From positions 2,604,001 through 2,668,000 of the forward strand of contig NZ_CP058529.1 of NCBI RefSeq assembly GCF_013401515.1: 64,000 nucleotides of DNA, in the 5' to 3' direction. Numbering within the stretch: the stretch's first letter is position 1; each line of letters opens with the position of its first letter. The notes under the pieces are model-generated. The model saw only the letters and a program-made list of their open reading frames with translations. It did not search any database and had not been told where the DNA came from. The position numbers and the translations under genes are program-made. This document shows, piece after piece, positions 45,187 through 53,672 of this stretch. The DNA comes from Halorarum halophilum. Its GTDB lineage: Archaea; Halobacteriota; Halobacteria; Halobacteriales; Haloferacaceae.

Positions 45187-45764
45187 CGCGGAGCGTCTTG
45201 ATCGTCGAGGACGAACCGGAGGTCGCGGAGCTGTACCGGGGGTATCTCGAGGGTCGCTACGACGTGCAGGTGGCGAACACGGGCGAGGAGGCGCTCGAAC
45301 TGGTCGACGGGAACGTGGACGCGGTGCTGCTCGACCGACGACTCCCCGACATTTCGGGCGCGGAGGTCCTGGAGGAGATCCGGTCCCGCGAACTCGACTG
45401 CCGAGTCGCGATGGTGACCGCCGTCGAACCCGACGTTGACATCGTCGAGATGGGGTTCGACCTCTACCTCGTCAAGCCGGCGACCAGGGACGACATCCTC
45501 TCGACGATCGAACGGCTCGACACCCGATCGAACTACGACGCGAAACTCCAACGGACGGCCGCGCTCGTGACGAAGCGTGCAGTGCTCGAAGCCGAGCGTA
45601 CGCCGACCGAACTCCGATCCAGTCCCGAGTACGAGGACCTCCTCTCGCGCATCGAATCCCTGCAGAACGACCTCGACGACATCGCCGCGGCGTTCTCGCC
45701 CGACGACTACCGGATGCTGTTCCGCGACATCGGCTCCTCGCGGTCGGCGTCCGAGTCTGCCTGA
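45183..45764 (+). CDS. HalX-domain response regulator
   Basis: The 193-residue protein has an N-terminal receiver domain with acidic residues E9, D10 and E11, phosphoacceptor D51 (LLDRRLPDISG) and the conserved lysine in YLVKPATRDD. A HalX helical domain follows (about residues 125-193), found in haloarchaeal regulators without a known DNA-binding domain. No histidine kinase lies next to it. It stands divergent from the KaiC-like gene beside the archaellum island. Confidence 0.93.
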   Translation: MTRSVLIVEDEPEVAELYRGYLEGRYDVQVANTGEEALELVDGNVDAVLLDRRLPDISGAEVLEEIRSRELDCRVAMVTAVEPDVDIVEMGFDLYLVKPATRDDILSTIERLDTRSNYDAKLQRTAALVTKRAVLEAERTPTELRSSPEYEDLLSRIESLQNDLDDIAAAFSPDDYRMLFRDIGSSRSASESA

Positions 45765-45817
45765 ACCGACGCCCCTCCCCTCCGTTTTCCCCCCTCCCCC
45801 GACCGAGCGCCGTTCGA

Positions 45818-47260
45818 TCAGGGAAGTTGCTCACCGACGATCCGATCGACCTCTACGAGGAACGCCTCGCGCTCGCCGCGGGGGATGGTCGCGCCGGCGG
45901 CGACGTCGTGCCCGCCGCCGTCGCCGCCGACTGCCCGCGAGGCCTCCCGCATCGCCGCCGAGAGGTCCAGCCCCTCCCGGACGAGGTGGCCGCTCCCGCG
46001 CGCGGACACCTTCACCTCCTCGTCGCTCTTCTCCGCGAACGCCACGATCGGTCTGCTCCGGGAGATGCCGCTGGCTCCGACGGCCATCCCGGCCACGATG
46101 CCGACGATGGTCTCGCGTATGCGTGTGCCCGCGTCGAACCACTGGACGTGTTCCTCGCGCTCGACGCCCTCGGTCGTCACCCACTGCAATCCTTCCGAGA
46201 GGTTCCGCCGGTGGTTCCGGAGGAGCGTCCGGGCGCGTTCGAGCGCGCCCTCGCGGTCGCCGAGGCACACGGCCAACCCGACGTCGGCACGCTCATACCG
46301 CGCGGTCGCGTTGAGCAGCGTCGAGAACTCGCTCACGTCCCGGAGCTCCGTCCCGGGCTCCTCGTCCGCGAGCACGTAGGTGGTGCCGACGAGCGCGTCG
46401 ACGCGCTCGGCGGGGACGCCCGAGGCGACCGCGCGACGGATGAGCGCCGAGACGACCGCCTGCCGCTCCTCGCCGGTCAGATCGACCCAGCGGCGCCAGT
46501 CGCCGTCTGCTTTCAGCTCCACGTCCAGCCCGGAGAGGAACTCGATCGCCCCGGCCTCGTCGTTCGAGATGCCGGGTATCCTCGCCTCGCTGGCGTACTC
46601 GAGGAGCTTCGGGAGCGGACGGGTCTGTCTCCCGTACAGCGCGAGGTCGGTCTCCTCGGCGAGCACCCCGTCGACGACGCCGTCGGCGACGATTCCCTCG
46701 TTGGCCCCGGTGAGGCCGCCCTCGGAGTCCTGCATGTCGCCGACCGCGCCGACGACCGCGAGTCCAGCCAGGTCCCGGTTCCTCCCACTCACGGGTTCGA
46801 GCGCGCGGGAGAGGACGTACGCGGCGCCCGCGCCGGAGAGTTCGGACGCGCCGTCGATACCCTCCAGCAGGGGATTCAGGTGGTACTCGGTGTCCGCGTC
46901 CGCGGGCTGGTGGTGGTCCGCGATGACGGGCGTGAAGCCGCCGGCGGCCTCGTGCTCGGCGATGACGTCGAGCTGGCCGCTCCCGAAGTCGGTGAAGAGG
47001 ACGGTGTCGTAGTCGGTCGCCGCGATGCGGGCGATTTCCCCGGCGTCGAGCTGTTTCGAGAACAGCGTCTCGAACGGGATGTCGGCCCGTTCGAGGGCGC
47101 TCGACGCGACCGCGGCGCTGGTGAGCCCGTCGGCGTCGATGTGCGAACAGAGGAGCACCCGGTCGGCCGCGCGGAGGCGCTCGGCGCAGGCCGTCGCGCG
47201 GTCCCGGAGGGCGGGGACCGGGAAGCCGTCGGGGTCGGGAGTCGCATCGGCGGTCGCCAT
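45818..47260 (-). CDS. DHH/DHHA1 family phosphoesterase, RecJ-like nuclease
   Basis: The 480-residue protein has the DHH metal motifs: SHIDADGL (H40, D42, D44), D91 in FTDFGSG and DHHQPA (D115, H116, H117). The C-terminal DHHA1 domain has GGDGGGHDVAAGATIP. Archaeal RecJ-like/GAN proteins degrade single-stranded DNA or RNA and associate with replication complexes. The start is supported by a TATA-like gcgtttaaatcc about 27-35 nt upstream. It lies on the same strand as the XPD-like helicase gene, 212 bp apart. Confidence 0.9.
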   Translation of the reverse strand: MATADATPDPDGFPVPALRDRATACAERLRAADRVLLCSHIDADGLTSAAVASSALERADIPFETLFSKQLDAGEIARIAATDYDTVLFTDFGSGQLDVIAEHEAAGGFTPVIADHHQPADADTEYHLNPLLEGIDGASELSGAGAAYVLSRALEPVSGRNRDLAGLAVVGAVGDMQDSEGGLTGANEGIVADGVVDGVLAEETDLALYGRQTRPLPKLLEYASEARIPGISNDEAGAIEFLSGLDVELKADGDWRRWVDLTGEERQAVVSALIRRAVASGVPAERVDALVGTTYVLADEEPGTELRDVSEFSTLLNATARYERADVGLAVCLGDREGALERARTLLRNHRRNLSEGLQWVTTEGVEREEHVQWFDAGTRIRETIVGIVAGMAVGASGISRSRPIVAFAEKSDEEVKVSARGSGHLVREGLDLSAAMREASRAVGGDGGGHDVAAGATIPRGEREAFLVEVDRIVGEQLP

Positions 47261-47472
47261 TCGTGTCCGTGGGTGGGTCGGTATCGGATTTAAACGCTCG
47301 CCTATTCGTAGCCGAGCTGTTTGATGGGACCAGGAGGAACGTCGTTGCCGGCGATCGACAGTACTGTTGTGAACGACTGCTCTACGAGCACCACAGAGTG
47401 AACAGTACTCCCTCGTGACGACGAGGTCGTCAATCCAACGCGCCGCACGACCAGTACCGACGCACCTCTCGA
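47261..47472. promoter_or_regulatory. Gap with TATA box and a palindrome pair
   Basis: The TATA element for the DHH gene is at about 47287-47295. Further upstream, acagtactgt (47358-47367) is a perfect 10-bp palindrome and acagtact recurs at 47402-47409, giving a 9-bp inverted repeat (47360-47368 with 47401-47409). No ORF is credible. Confidence 0.5.
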
Positions 47473-49662
47473 CTACGGCTCCGGTGGCGAACCAGAATAG
47501 GCGTCGTGATCGGAGTAGAAGTTCATCATCGCGAACTTCAGCTTGTCCGGCCGGATGTCGATGAGCTCCTCGCGCTCCTCCGGCGGGAACGTCCCGCGCA
47601 CGGAGTACTTCCCCATGTCCGCGTTCGTGTAGCGCTTGTCGAGGAGCAGGCGAACCCCGAAGTCATCCGGCGAGCGGATGACGCGCCCGAGCGCCTGCCG
47701 GGTCTTCCGCACCGTCGGGATCTCGACGGCGTACTCCCAGCCGGCGTCCCGCGAGCGCTCCGCGAAGGCCCGGTCGTAGGCGTCCTGCACCGCCTCCATC
47801 CGCTCGGAGAGGTGGGGGTACGGCACGCCGACGACCGCGACGGTCCGGGCCGCGTCGCCGTCGAAGCTCACGCCCTCCGCCAGCGTCCCCCACAGCGAGG
47901 TGAACAGTGCGGCGTCGTCGCTCTCGACGAGTCGCTTACGCAGCTCCTCGGTGTCCGGGTCCGAACCGTCGAGCAGCAGCGTCCCGAGTTCGGGGTCCCC
48001 GGAGAGCAGTTCGTGGTACCGCTCGGCCTCCGAGTAGGACGGGAAGAAGAGGAGGCTGTTGCCCGGCGTGAAGCGGATCACGTCCGAGAGCGTGGAGGCG
48101 ACCGTCTCCTGCGTGTCCGGTTCGTCGCGCTCCGAGGCGAACAGCGCCGGCGTCGACACGGAGTACGTCCGGCGGTTCTCCTCCGGGTACTCCAGGCCGT
48201 ACGCCAGCGTCGCCGGCGAGTTCAGCCCCAGCACGTCCTGGGTCACGTCGAACGGGCGGAGCGTCGCGGACATCAGCACCGAGGCGTACACCTCGTCGAA
48301 CAGCGCCGCGGTCACCTCCCGCGGGATGCAGGTGTACAACTCGGCCCGGCCGTACACCTCGTCGGTGCCCGCGTCCCGGCGCACCGAGACCATCGGGTGC
48401 TGGCCGAGCTCGCCGCCGCCGTCCATCCACGCCGAGACGAACGACGCCGCGGGGAGGAGCTGACACTCCCGCCGGCTGGTCGTCTCCCCGTCGCGGTAGG
48501 CGTCCTCGTACTCCTCGTCGAGGCGCTTGCCGAGCTGGAGCGCGAGGTCGCACTCCGCGCGGATGCCCCGCCCCTCGTAGCGCTCGAGGAACGCGAGCGT
48601 GAGGTCGTCGCGGCGGTCCTCGTTCGCGACCGAGAGGTCGTACCAGTTCTCGCCGACGCGCTCGCGCTCGCCGAAGCCGAGCCCGTCCTCGCAGGTCGCC
48701 CGGAGCGCGTCCGTGAACGCTCGGAGGACGTTCTCGGCCGGCTCTGCCCGCGAGTCGTCGGTCTCCTCCAGTTCCGAGAGCGCCGATTCGAGCGTGTTCT
48801 CGGTGAGCGCCTCGCTCGCGTGGTCGCGGGCGGCGCTCTCGACGTTGTGGGCCTCGTCGAACACCGTGATGACGTCCTCCGGCTCGCGGTCGAGCCAGCG
48901 GAAGAACTGCTCCCGGATCTGCGGGTCGAGCAGGTGGTGGTAGTTGCAGACGACGAGTTCGACGTCCTCCATCCCCTCCTTCAGGAGCTCGTACCCGCAC
49001 AGACCCTGTCGCTCGGCGTACTCGTACACCTCGTCGGGCCGACGCACGTCCCGGAACAGCCACGAGAAGAACTCGTCGGTGTCGGCGGTGAGGTTGTTGA
49101 GGTAGTGCTCGCAGACGTTCGTCGCCCCCTCGATGTTCGACTCCAGCGACTCGAGTTCGTCCGCGACCGCCTGTCGGGCCTCCGCGGCCGAGCCGTCGCC
49201 GCCGCCTCCGCCACCGCTTCCGCCGTCGCGCATCTCGTCGGTGAGGTCGTCGAGCCGCCGTTCGAGCTGCTGCTTGTCGTTCTGATCCTCGACGAGCGAC
49301 CGGGTCGTGTCCCGCAGCGTCTGGCACTCCTGGTAGTCCACGTCGATGTGGCACATCGAGGACTTCCCCTTGAACACCGACGCGCGGATGGGTTCGGTCT
49401 CGTTGATGGCGCGGGCGTCCTCGACGAACTGCCGCATCTGCTGGTGGACGTTCGTGGTGATGACGACCGTGCGGTCGTGCTCGCGGGCGTGTGCGAGCGC
49501 CGGCACGAGCGCGGAGAGCGTCTTCCCGGTGCCGGGCGCCCCCTCGAGGAGCACGTCCTGGCCCCGCGCGAGCGCGTTGCCGACCCGGTCCATCGCCTCC
49601 CGCTGGTTCGGGTACGGCTCCTCGTACGGGAAGAAGCGCAGGTGGTCGTCGGTGGTCGACAC
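47473..49662 (-). CDS. XPD/DinG-like Fe-S DNA helicase
   Basis: The 729-residue SF2 helicase has Walker A GAPGTGKT at 41-48 and DEAH at 269-272. Four cysteines between them (C104, C113, C184, C222) suit the XPD iron-sulfur cluster. A Gly/Asp-rich insertion (about residues 144-160) lies within the Fe-S domain region. The C-terminal helicase domain contains the motif VI-like QALGRVIRSPDDFG. It probably acts 5'-3' in DNA repair. A fully shadowed antisense frame spans it. Confidence 0.94.
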   Translation of the reverse strand: MSTTDDHLRFFPYEEPYPNQREAMDRVGNALARGQDVLLEGAPGTGKTLSALVPALAHAREHDRTVVITTNVHQQMRQFVEDARAINETEPIRASVFKGKSSMCHIDVDYQECQTLRDTTRSLVEDQNDKQQLERRLDDLTDEMRDGGSGGGGGGDGSAAEARQAVADELESLESNIEGATNVCEHYLNNLTADTDEFFSWLFRDVRRPDEVYEYAERQGLCGYELLKEGMEDVELVVCNYHHLLDPQIREQFFRWLDREPEDVITVFDEAHNVESAARDHASEALTENTLESALSELEETDDSRAEPAENVLRAFTDALRATCEDGLGFGERERVGENWYDLSVANEDRRDDLTLAFLERYEGRGIRAECDLALQLGKRLDEEYEDAYRDGETTSRRECQLLPAASFVSAWMDGGGELGQHPMVSVRRDAGTDEVYGRAELYTCIPREVTAALFDEVYASVLMSATLRPFDVTQDVLGLNSPATLAYGLEYPEENRRTYSVSTPALFASERDEPDTQETVASTLSDVIRFTPGNSLLFFPSYSEAERYHELLSGDPELGTLLLDGSDPDTEELRKRLVESDDAALFTSLWGTLAEGVSFDGDAARTVAVVGVPYPHLSERMEAVQDAYDRAFAERSRDAGWEYAVEIPTVRKTRQALGRVIRSPDDFGVRLLLDKRYTNADMGKYSVRGTFPPEEREELIDIRPDKLKFAMMNFYSDHDAYSGSPPEP

Positions 49663-49807
49663 GGTCCCACTAGCGGTTCCTCGGATTTCAACGCTCTGAT
49701 GGCTCGAGTCCCCGGCCGGATCGTTGTATATAACTCTATGGTCCTTCGCCGTCGGTCGCGCGCGACCGAGTTACGGTAATCTATGCCGGGAATGTCCCCC
49801 TAGTCGT

Positions 49808-50269
49808 ATGGCAACTGATACCAGGACGCAACCCGGCGTATCGACAGAGAACACGGAATGGCGCGGTGGCGTGGTGGCGGGACTGGCCGGGGGCGCGGCC
49901 ATGGGCGTGCTGCTGTCGATGATGATGACGCCCGTCATCGAGGTGGCGATCCCCTCCATGTACGGCCTCACCGGCGGGCTCGCGGGCTGGGTGATCCACA
50001 TGGCCCACGCGGCGGTGCTGGGCGTCGGGTTCGCGGCGCTCGCACAGGCGACGGACATCCGCTCCACGGCGAAGTCGATCGGCGTGGGCGTCGCCTACGG
50101 CGTCGTCATCTGGGTCGCGCTCGCGGTCCTGCTGATGCCGCTGTGGCTCTCGGCGGTCGGATCGCCCGCGAACCCGCCGTTCCCCAACCTGAACCCGATG
50201 AGCCTCGTCGGACACGTCGTGTACGGCGCGGTGGTCGGCGCGACGTTCCCGGCGGTCCGGAACCTGTAG
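49808..50269 (+). CDS. Integral membrane protein, hypothetical (153 aa)
   Basis: The protein has about four hydrophobic segments: residues 23-45, 60-78, 92-113 and near the C-terminus (HVVYGAVVGATFPAV). Short glycine-rich loops join them, and one histidine sits in WVIHMAHAAV. No signal peptide or known domain is recognised. A TATA-like tacggtaat lies about 28-37 nt upstream. It stands divergent from the XPD-like helicase gene. Confidence 0.75.
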   Translation: MATDTRTQPGVSTENTEWRGGVVAGLAGGAAMGVLLSMMMTPVIEVAIPSMYGLTGGLAGWVIHMAHAAVLGVGFAALAQATDIRSTAKSIGVGVAYGVVIWVALAVLLMPLWLSAVGSPANPPFPNLNPMSLVGHVVYGAVVGATFPAVRNL

Positions 50270-50314
50270 GGGCGCGTCGCTGACTTTTTCGCCGCCCCCG
50301 TCCATCACACACCT

Positions 50315-51040
50315 ATGAGCGACACCGACGCCGACCCCGGAGACGGCGGAGAGACAGGTGACGCCGGCTTCGACAAGGAGGCCGAGCGCGAGAAGCTCCG
50401 CGAGAAGTTCGCCCGCGACGACGAGAAGCGCGAGTCGACCCGCCGGATGAGCGACCTCCTCCTCAAGGGCGCGACGATGACGAACAGGCACTGCGACGTC
50501 TGTGGCGACCCGCTGTTCCGGCAGAACGGCCAGGAGTTCTGCGTGACCTGCCGCGCCGAGGGCCGGGACCCGCAGGCACAGGCGCACTCCGAGGAGGCCG
50601 ACGCCTCGTCGGCGGACCGTCGGGACCGGCCGGCCGAACCGTCGTCCGGCGACTCCTCGACCGAGGCCCCCGCGCCCGACGAACGAACCCCGACCGACCG
50701 GACGACCGGTGACGACGCACTCGCGGGGCAACCCACTGACGGCTCAGCGGGTCGGAGTACCGACGACGCGCCCGCGACCGGCCAACACGTCGGCGGGCAC
50801 CGCCGCGCGCCGCCCTCGCAGGCCGGGTCGAGCAACGATCAGCGGCCCGCACCGTCCCCACCGACGACTCCGAAGGACACTGGGCAGTCCGGCGACGTCG
50901 ACCGGGCACGCGAAGCCCTCGTCGCGGCGCTGAGCCGCCACGCGGCCGCCGGCGCCGACACGGACGACCCGCGGGTCGCCCGCGACCACCTCGCGGCCGC
51001 CCGCGAGGCGGCGGCGGCGCTGTCCGCCCTGCGGCGCTGA
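50315..51040 (+). CDS. Sjogren's/scleroderma autoantigen 1-like zinc-ribbon protein
   Basis: The 241-residue protein has an N-terminal charged helix (KEAEREKLREKFARDDEKR) and then the SSSCA1/UPF0148 zinc ribbon, CDVC and CVTC (about residues 60-80, DVCGDPLFRQNGQEFCVTC). A long low-complexity Asp/Ser/Ala/Pro region follows, with a C-terminal helix of about 40 residues (REALVAALSRHAAAG). Archaeal members are widespread but without defined function. The DUF4260 gene follows 37 bp later. Confidence 0.88.
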   Translation: MSDTDADPGDGGETGDAGFDKEAEREKLREKFARDDEKRESTRRMSDLLLKGATMTNRHCDVCGDPLFRQNGQEFCVTCRAEGRDPQAQAHSEEADASSADRRDRPAEPSSGDSSTEAPAPDERTPTDRTTGDDALAGQPTDGSAGRSTDDAPATGQHVGGHRRAPPSQAGSSNDQRPAPSPPTTPKDTGQSGDVDRAREALVAALSRHAAAGADTDDPRVARDHLAAAREAAAALSALRR

Positions 51041-51077
51041 GTCGAACCTTTTCCCCTCGCACCTCCTCCACCCGCCG

Positions 51078-51431
51078 ATGAACACCCGCACCTACCTCCG
51101 CGTCGAGGGCGCGGCCGTCTTCCTCGCCGCACTCGCCGGCTATCTTCTCGTCCTCGACGGTCCCCTCTGGGTTCTCGCCGTGCTCGCGCTCGCGCCGGAC
51201 CTCTCGATGGTCGGCTACCTCGTCGGCCCGGAGGTCGGCGCGCTCACGTACAACGCCGTACACGTGTACGTCTGGCCGCTGGCCCTGCTCGCGGGTTTCC
51301 TGCTCACCGGCGTCGAGCCGCTGGCGTGGGGCGGGACAGTGTGGGCAGGCCACATCGGGGCGGACCGGGCGTTCGGGTACGGGCTGAAGGAGGAGTCCGG
51401 GTTCCGAGAGACGCACCTCGGCGGGCTGTAG
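51078..51431 (+). CDS. DUF4260 family membrane protein
   Basis: The 117-residue protein has three or four short hydrophobic segments and the DUF4260 phrases LALAPDLSMVGYLVG and YNAVHVYVWPLALL. The C-terminal GHIGADRAFGYGLK is also characteristic. The family is of unknown function. The length is normal. It may be cotranscribed with the upstream zinc-ribbon gene. Confidence 0.9.
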   Translation: MNTRTYLRVEGAAVFLAALAGYLLVLDGPLWVLAVLALAPDLSMVGYLVGPEVGALTYNAVHVYVWPLALLAGFLLTGVEPLAWGGTVWAGHIGADRAFGYGLKEESGFRETHLGGL

Positions 51432-51510
51432 CCGTCAGTCCTGCCGACGTGTCCACGTTCGCGATCCGGCGGATTCCGCCGTCCGGAGGTGGATGGTCCC
51501 TGCGCCGAGT

Positions 51511-51654
51511 GGAGCAGTCCCATCCGCCGGCCATCGTCTTTCCCAGACCGAACCTGGTGGACTGTTCGAGCGGAACGGACTCGGTCCTGTACGCCTCGTG
51601 CGTCGCTTCGGCCCACTCGCGAACGATCGGGTCGCCGGTGTCGACGAACGCGGG
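51511..51654 (-). pseudogene. Possible coding remnant on the minus strand
   Basis: A 48-codon stretch (…FVDTGDPIVREWAEATH…, …FGLGKTMAGGW…) has protein-like composition and strongly G/C third positions. It has no credible start, no family match I can name and no continuation as a sensible protein. It could be a decayed gene fragment in the gap before trkH, or chance. Confidence 0.3.
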
Positions 51655-51714
51655 AGAAGGCGTCGGACATATCCCACGACCGTCCCTACGGGGTCGCATG
51701 GAGGGTCGTATCGG

Positions 51715-53241
51715 GTGTACGTAGAGTACCGGACCGCCCTCGGACTCGTCGGGACCGTTCTCAAGTACCTGTCGCTCGCGCTGGTCCTACCCGTGGCCGT
51801 CGCGCTCTACTACCGCGAGAGCCCGGTCCCGTTCGTCGTGACGATCGCGGTGATGGCGGGGCTCGGCATCGCGCTCGAGCGGCTTCGCGGCGACGGTGAG
51901 CTCGGTCACAGGGAGGGGTTCCTGCTGGTCGCGCTGACGTGGCTCGCCATCCCGATCATCGGGGCGCTCCCGTACCTGATCGCCGGGGAGGGAACCGTGG
52001 CGCATCCCGTCAACGCGCTGTTCGAGAGCATGAGCGGGTTCACGACCACCGGGGCGACCGTCCTCGGGGAGATCTCCTTCGACCGCCACTCGCGGTCGAT
52101 CCTGCTGTGGCGACAGCTCACCCAGTGGCTCGGCGGGATGGGCATCCTCGTCCTCATGGTCGCTATCCTGCCGGAGCTCTCGGTCGGGGGGGCACAGGTG
52201 ATAAACGAGGAGGCACCGGGGTTCGCGCTCGAGAAACTCACGCCCCGCATCCGCGACACCGCCCGCGCCCTCTGGACGGTCTACGTCGGATTCACCGTCG
52301 CCGCCGTGGCGGTGTACTACGGGCTACACCTGGCGGGGATGGCGCCGAACATGGACCTGTACAACGCCGTCGCCCACGCGCTGACGACGCTTCCGACGGG
52401 CGGGTTCTCCCCCGAAGCACGGAGCGTCGAGGCGTTCTCCCCGGCGATCCAGTGGGCGGTCGTCCTCTTCATGATCGTCGCCGGGACGAACTTCGCGCTC
52501 CTGTGGTACGTCGCCACGGGCGAGCCCCGCCGGCTGGTCCGGAACGACGAGTTCCGGTCGTACCTCCTCGCGATCGGCGTCGTCGCCGTCCTCCTGACCA
52601 CCCTGCTGTTCACGGGTCTGGGTCTCTCGGCGGTCCCGACGAACGTCGACCCCATCCCCGGGGACCTCGGGAACTCGGTCCGGCAGGCGACGTTCCAGAC
52701 GGTGGCCATCGTGACGACCACCGGGTACGCCAGCATGGACTTCAACACGTGGGGCGAGTCCTCGAAGGTCGTCCTCCTGCTCGCGATGTTCCTCGGCGGC
52801 TCGGCCGGCTCCGCGGCGGGGTCCCTCAAGATCGTCCGCTGGCTGCTCGTGCGCCGGGCGATGGCGCGGGAACTCTACACGACCATCCACCCCGAGGCGG
52901 TCCGCCCCATCCGGTTCACGGGGAAGCCGATCGAGGAGGACACGCTCAGGGGCGTGTTCATTCTCGTCCTGAGCTTCCTCGCCATCTTCGCGGTGTCGTC
53001 CGTGGTCCTGTTCCTGGACGCGCTCCGCGTCGGCCTCGACCTGTCCGCCATCGAGGCGGTCAGCGCGTCGATCGCGACGCTCGGGAACATCGGCCCGGGG
53101 GTCGGCGTCGTCGGCCCGATGAACAACTTCCTCCCGTTCTCGAACGCCTCGAAGCTCTACATGGTGTTCCTCATGTGGCTCGGGCGCCTGGAGGTGCTCT
53201 CGGTCCTCATCGTCCTCTCGCCCGCCTACTGGAAGCAGTGA
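51715..53241 (+). CDS. trkH: TrkH-family potassium transporter subunit
   Basis: The 508-residue membrane protein has the four repeated pore-loop segments of Trk/Ktr channels: SMSGFTTTGATVL, HALTTLPTGGFS, IVTTTGYASMDF and SIATLGNIGPGVG. Each carries the selectivity-filter glycine. Ten or more membrane helices surround them. It imports potassium, central to the salt-in strategy, and normally needs a TrkA partner not present here. The start is a GTG with GGAGGG nine bases upstream. An 8-codon ORF (51698-51724) overlaps that start. Confidence 0.94.
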   Translation: MYVEYRTALGLVGTVLKYLSLALVLPVAVALYYRESPVPFVVTIAVMAGLGIALERLRGDGELGHREGFLLVALTWLAIPIIGALPYLIAGEGTVAHPVNALFESMSGFTTTGATVLGEISFDRHSRSILLWRQLTQWLGGMGILVLMVAILPELSVGGAQVINEEAPGFALEKLTPRIRDTARALWTVYVGFTVAAVAVYYGLHLAGMAPNMDLYNAVAHALTTLPTGGFSPEARSVEAFSPAIQWAVVLFMIVAGTNFALLWYVATGEPRRLVRNDEFRSYLLAIGVVAVLLTTLLFTGLGLSAVPTNVDPIPGDLGNSVRQATFQTVAIVTTTGYASMDFNTWGESSKVVLLLAMFLGGSAGSAAGSLKIVRWLLVRRAMARELYTTIHPEAVRPIRFTGKPIEEDTLRGVFILVLSFLAIFAVSSVVLFLDALRVGLDLSAIEAVSASIATLGNIGPGVGVVGPMNNFLPFSNASKLYMVFLMWLGRLEVLSVLIVLSPAYWKQ

Positions 53242-53278
53242 GGTCCGATCCCGCCTCGAGTCCGCTCCTCCTCGCCCC

Positions 53279-53605
53279 TTACAGCCACTCGCTGACGGGT
53301 GGGACGAGTTCGAGCGTCGAGGCGGCGACGTACAACCCGAGCAGGCCCATGAGCGCGCCGACGGCCGCTCCGGCCGGGTCTCCCGTCTCGAAGGCGGTAG
53401 TGAACCCCATCCCTATCAACACGAACGAAACTCCGACCAGCATCAGCGTCCCGATGGCGCCGAGGATGGCATCCTCGACGGCCTCGCGGACGACGACGTA
53501 GAGCGCGGCCTCGTCGAACCCCGGGTCGGTTCCGCCGTCCGTCTCGGCCGGACCGTCGGCGTGACTCGTCGGTCGGTCGTGCTCGCCGGTTCGCGGGGGG
53601 ACCAT
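53279..53605 (-). CDS. Small membrane protein, hypothetical (108 aa)
   Basis: The protein has a charged N-terminal half and two hydrophobic segments (about residues 50-72, GAIGTLMLVGVSFVLIGMGF, and 82-100). No domain is recognised. The start at 53605 is chosen because gataatttttcc on the minus strand (about 53630-53641) forms a TATA box 27-35 nt upstream. The open frame continues further, but through that box. Confidence 0.72.
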   Translation of the reverse strand: MVPPRTGEHDRPTSHADGPAETDGGTDPGFDEAALYVVVREAVEDAILGAIGTLMLVGVSFVLIGMGFTTAFETGDPAGAAVGALMGLLGLYVAASTLELVPPVSEWL

Positions 53606-53672
53606 ACGTCTGCTTGCGAGCACGGGTACGGAAAAATTATCGGTCAAGTGGGCGACGATCCGGTTCGAGCGC

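Noticed and set aside
44289-45551. Long version of the KaiC-like gene (420 codons)
   Set aside because: The extra N-terminal part overlaps the divergent HalX regulator and crosses the TATA box. The fold starts at MVETVKTG.
47506-49779. A 757-codon plus-strand frame over the XPD-like helicase
   Set aside because: It is an antisense shadow; the helicase motifs are all on the minus strand.
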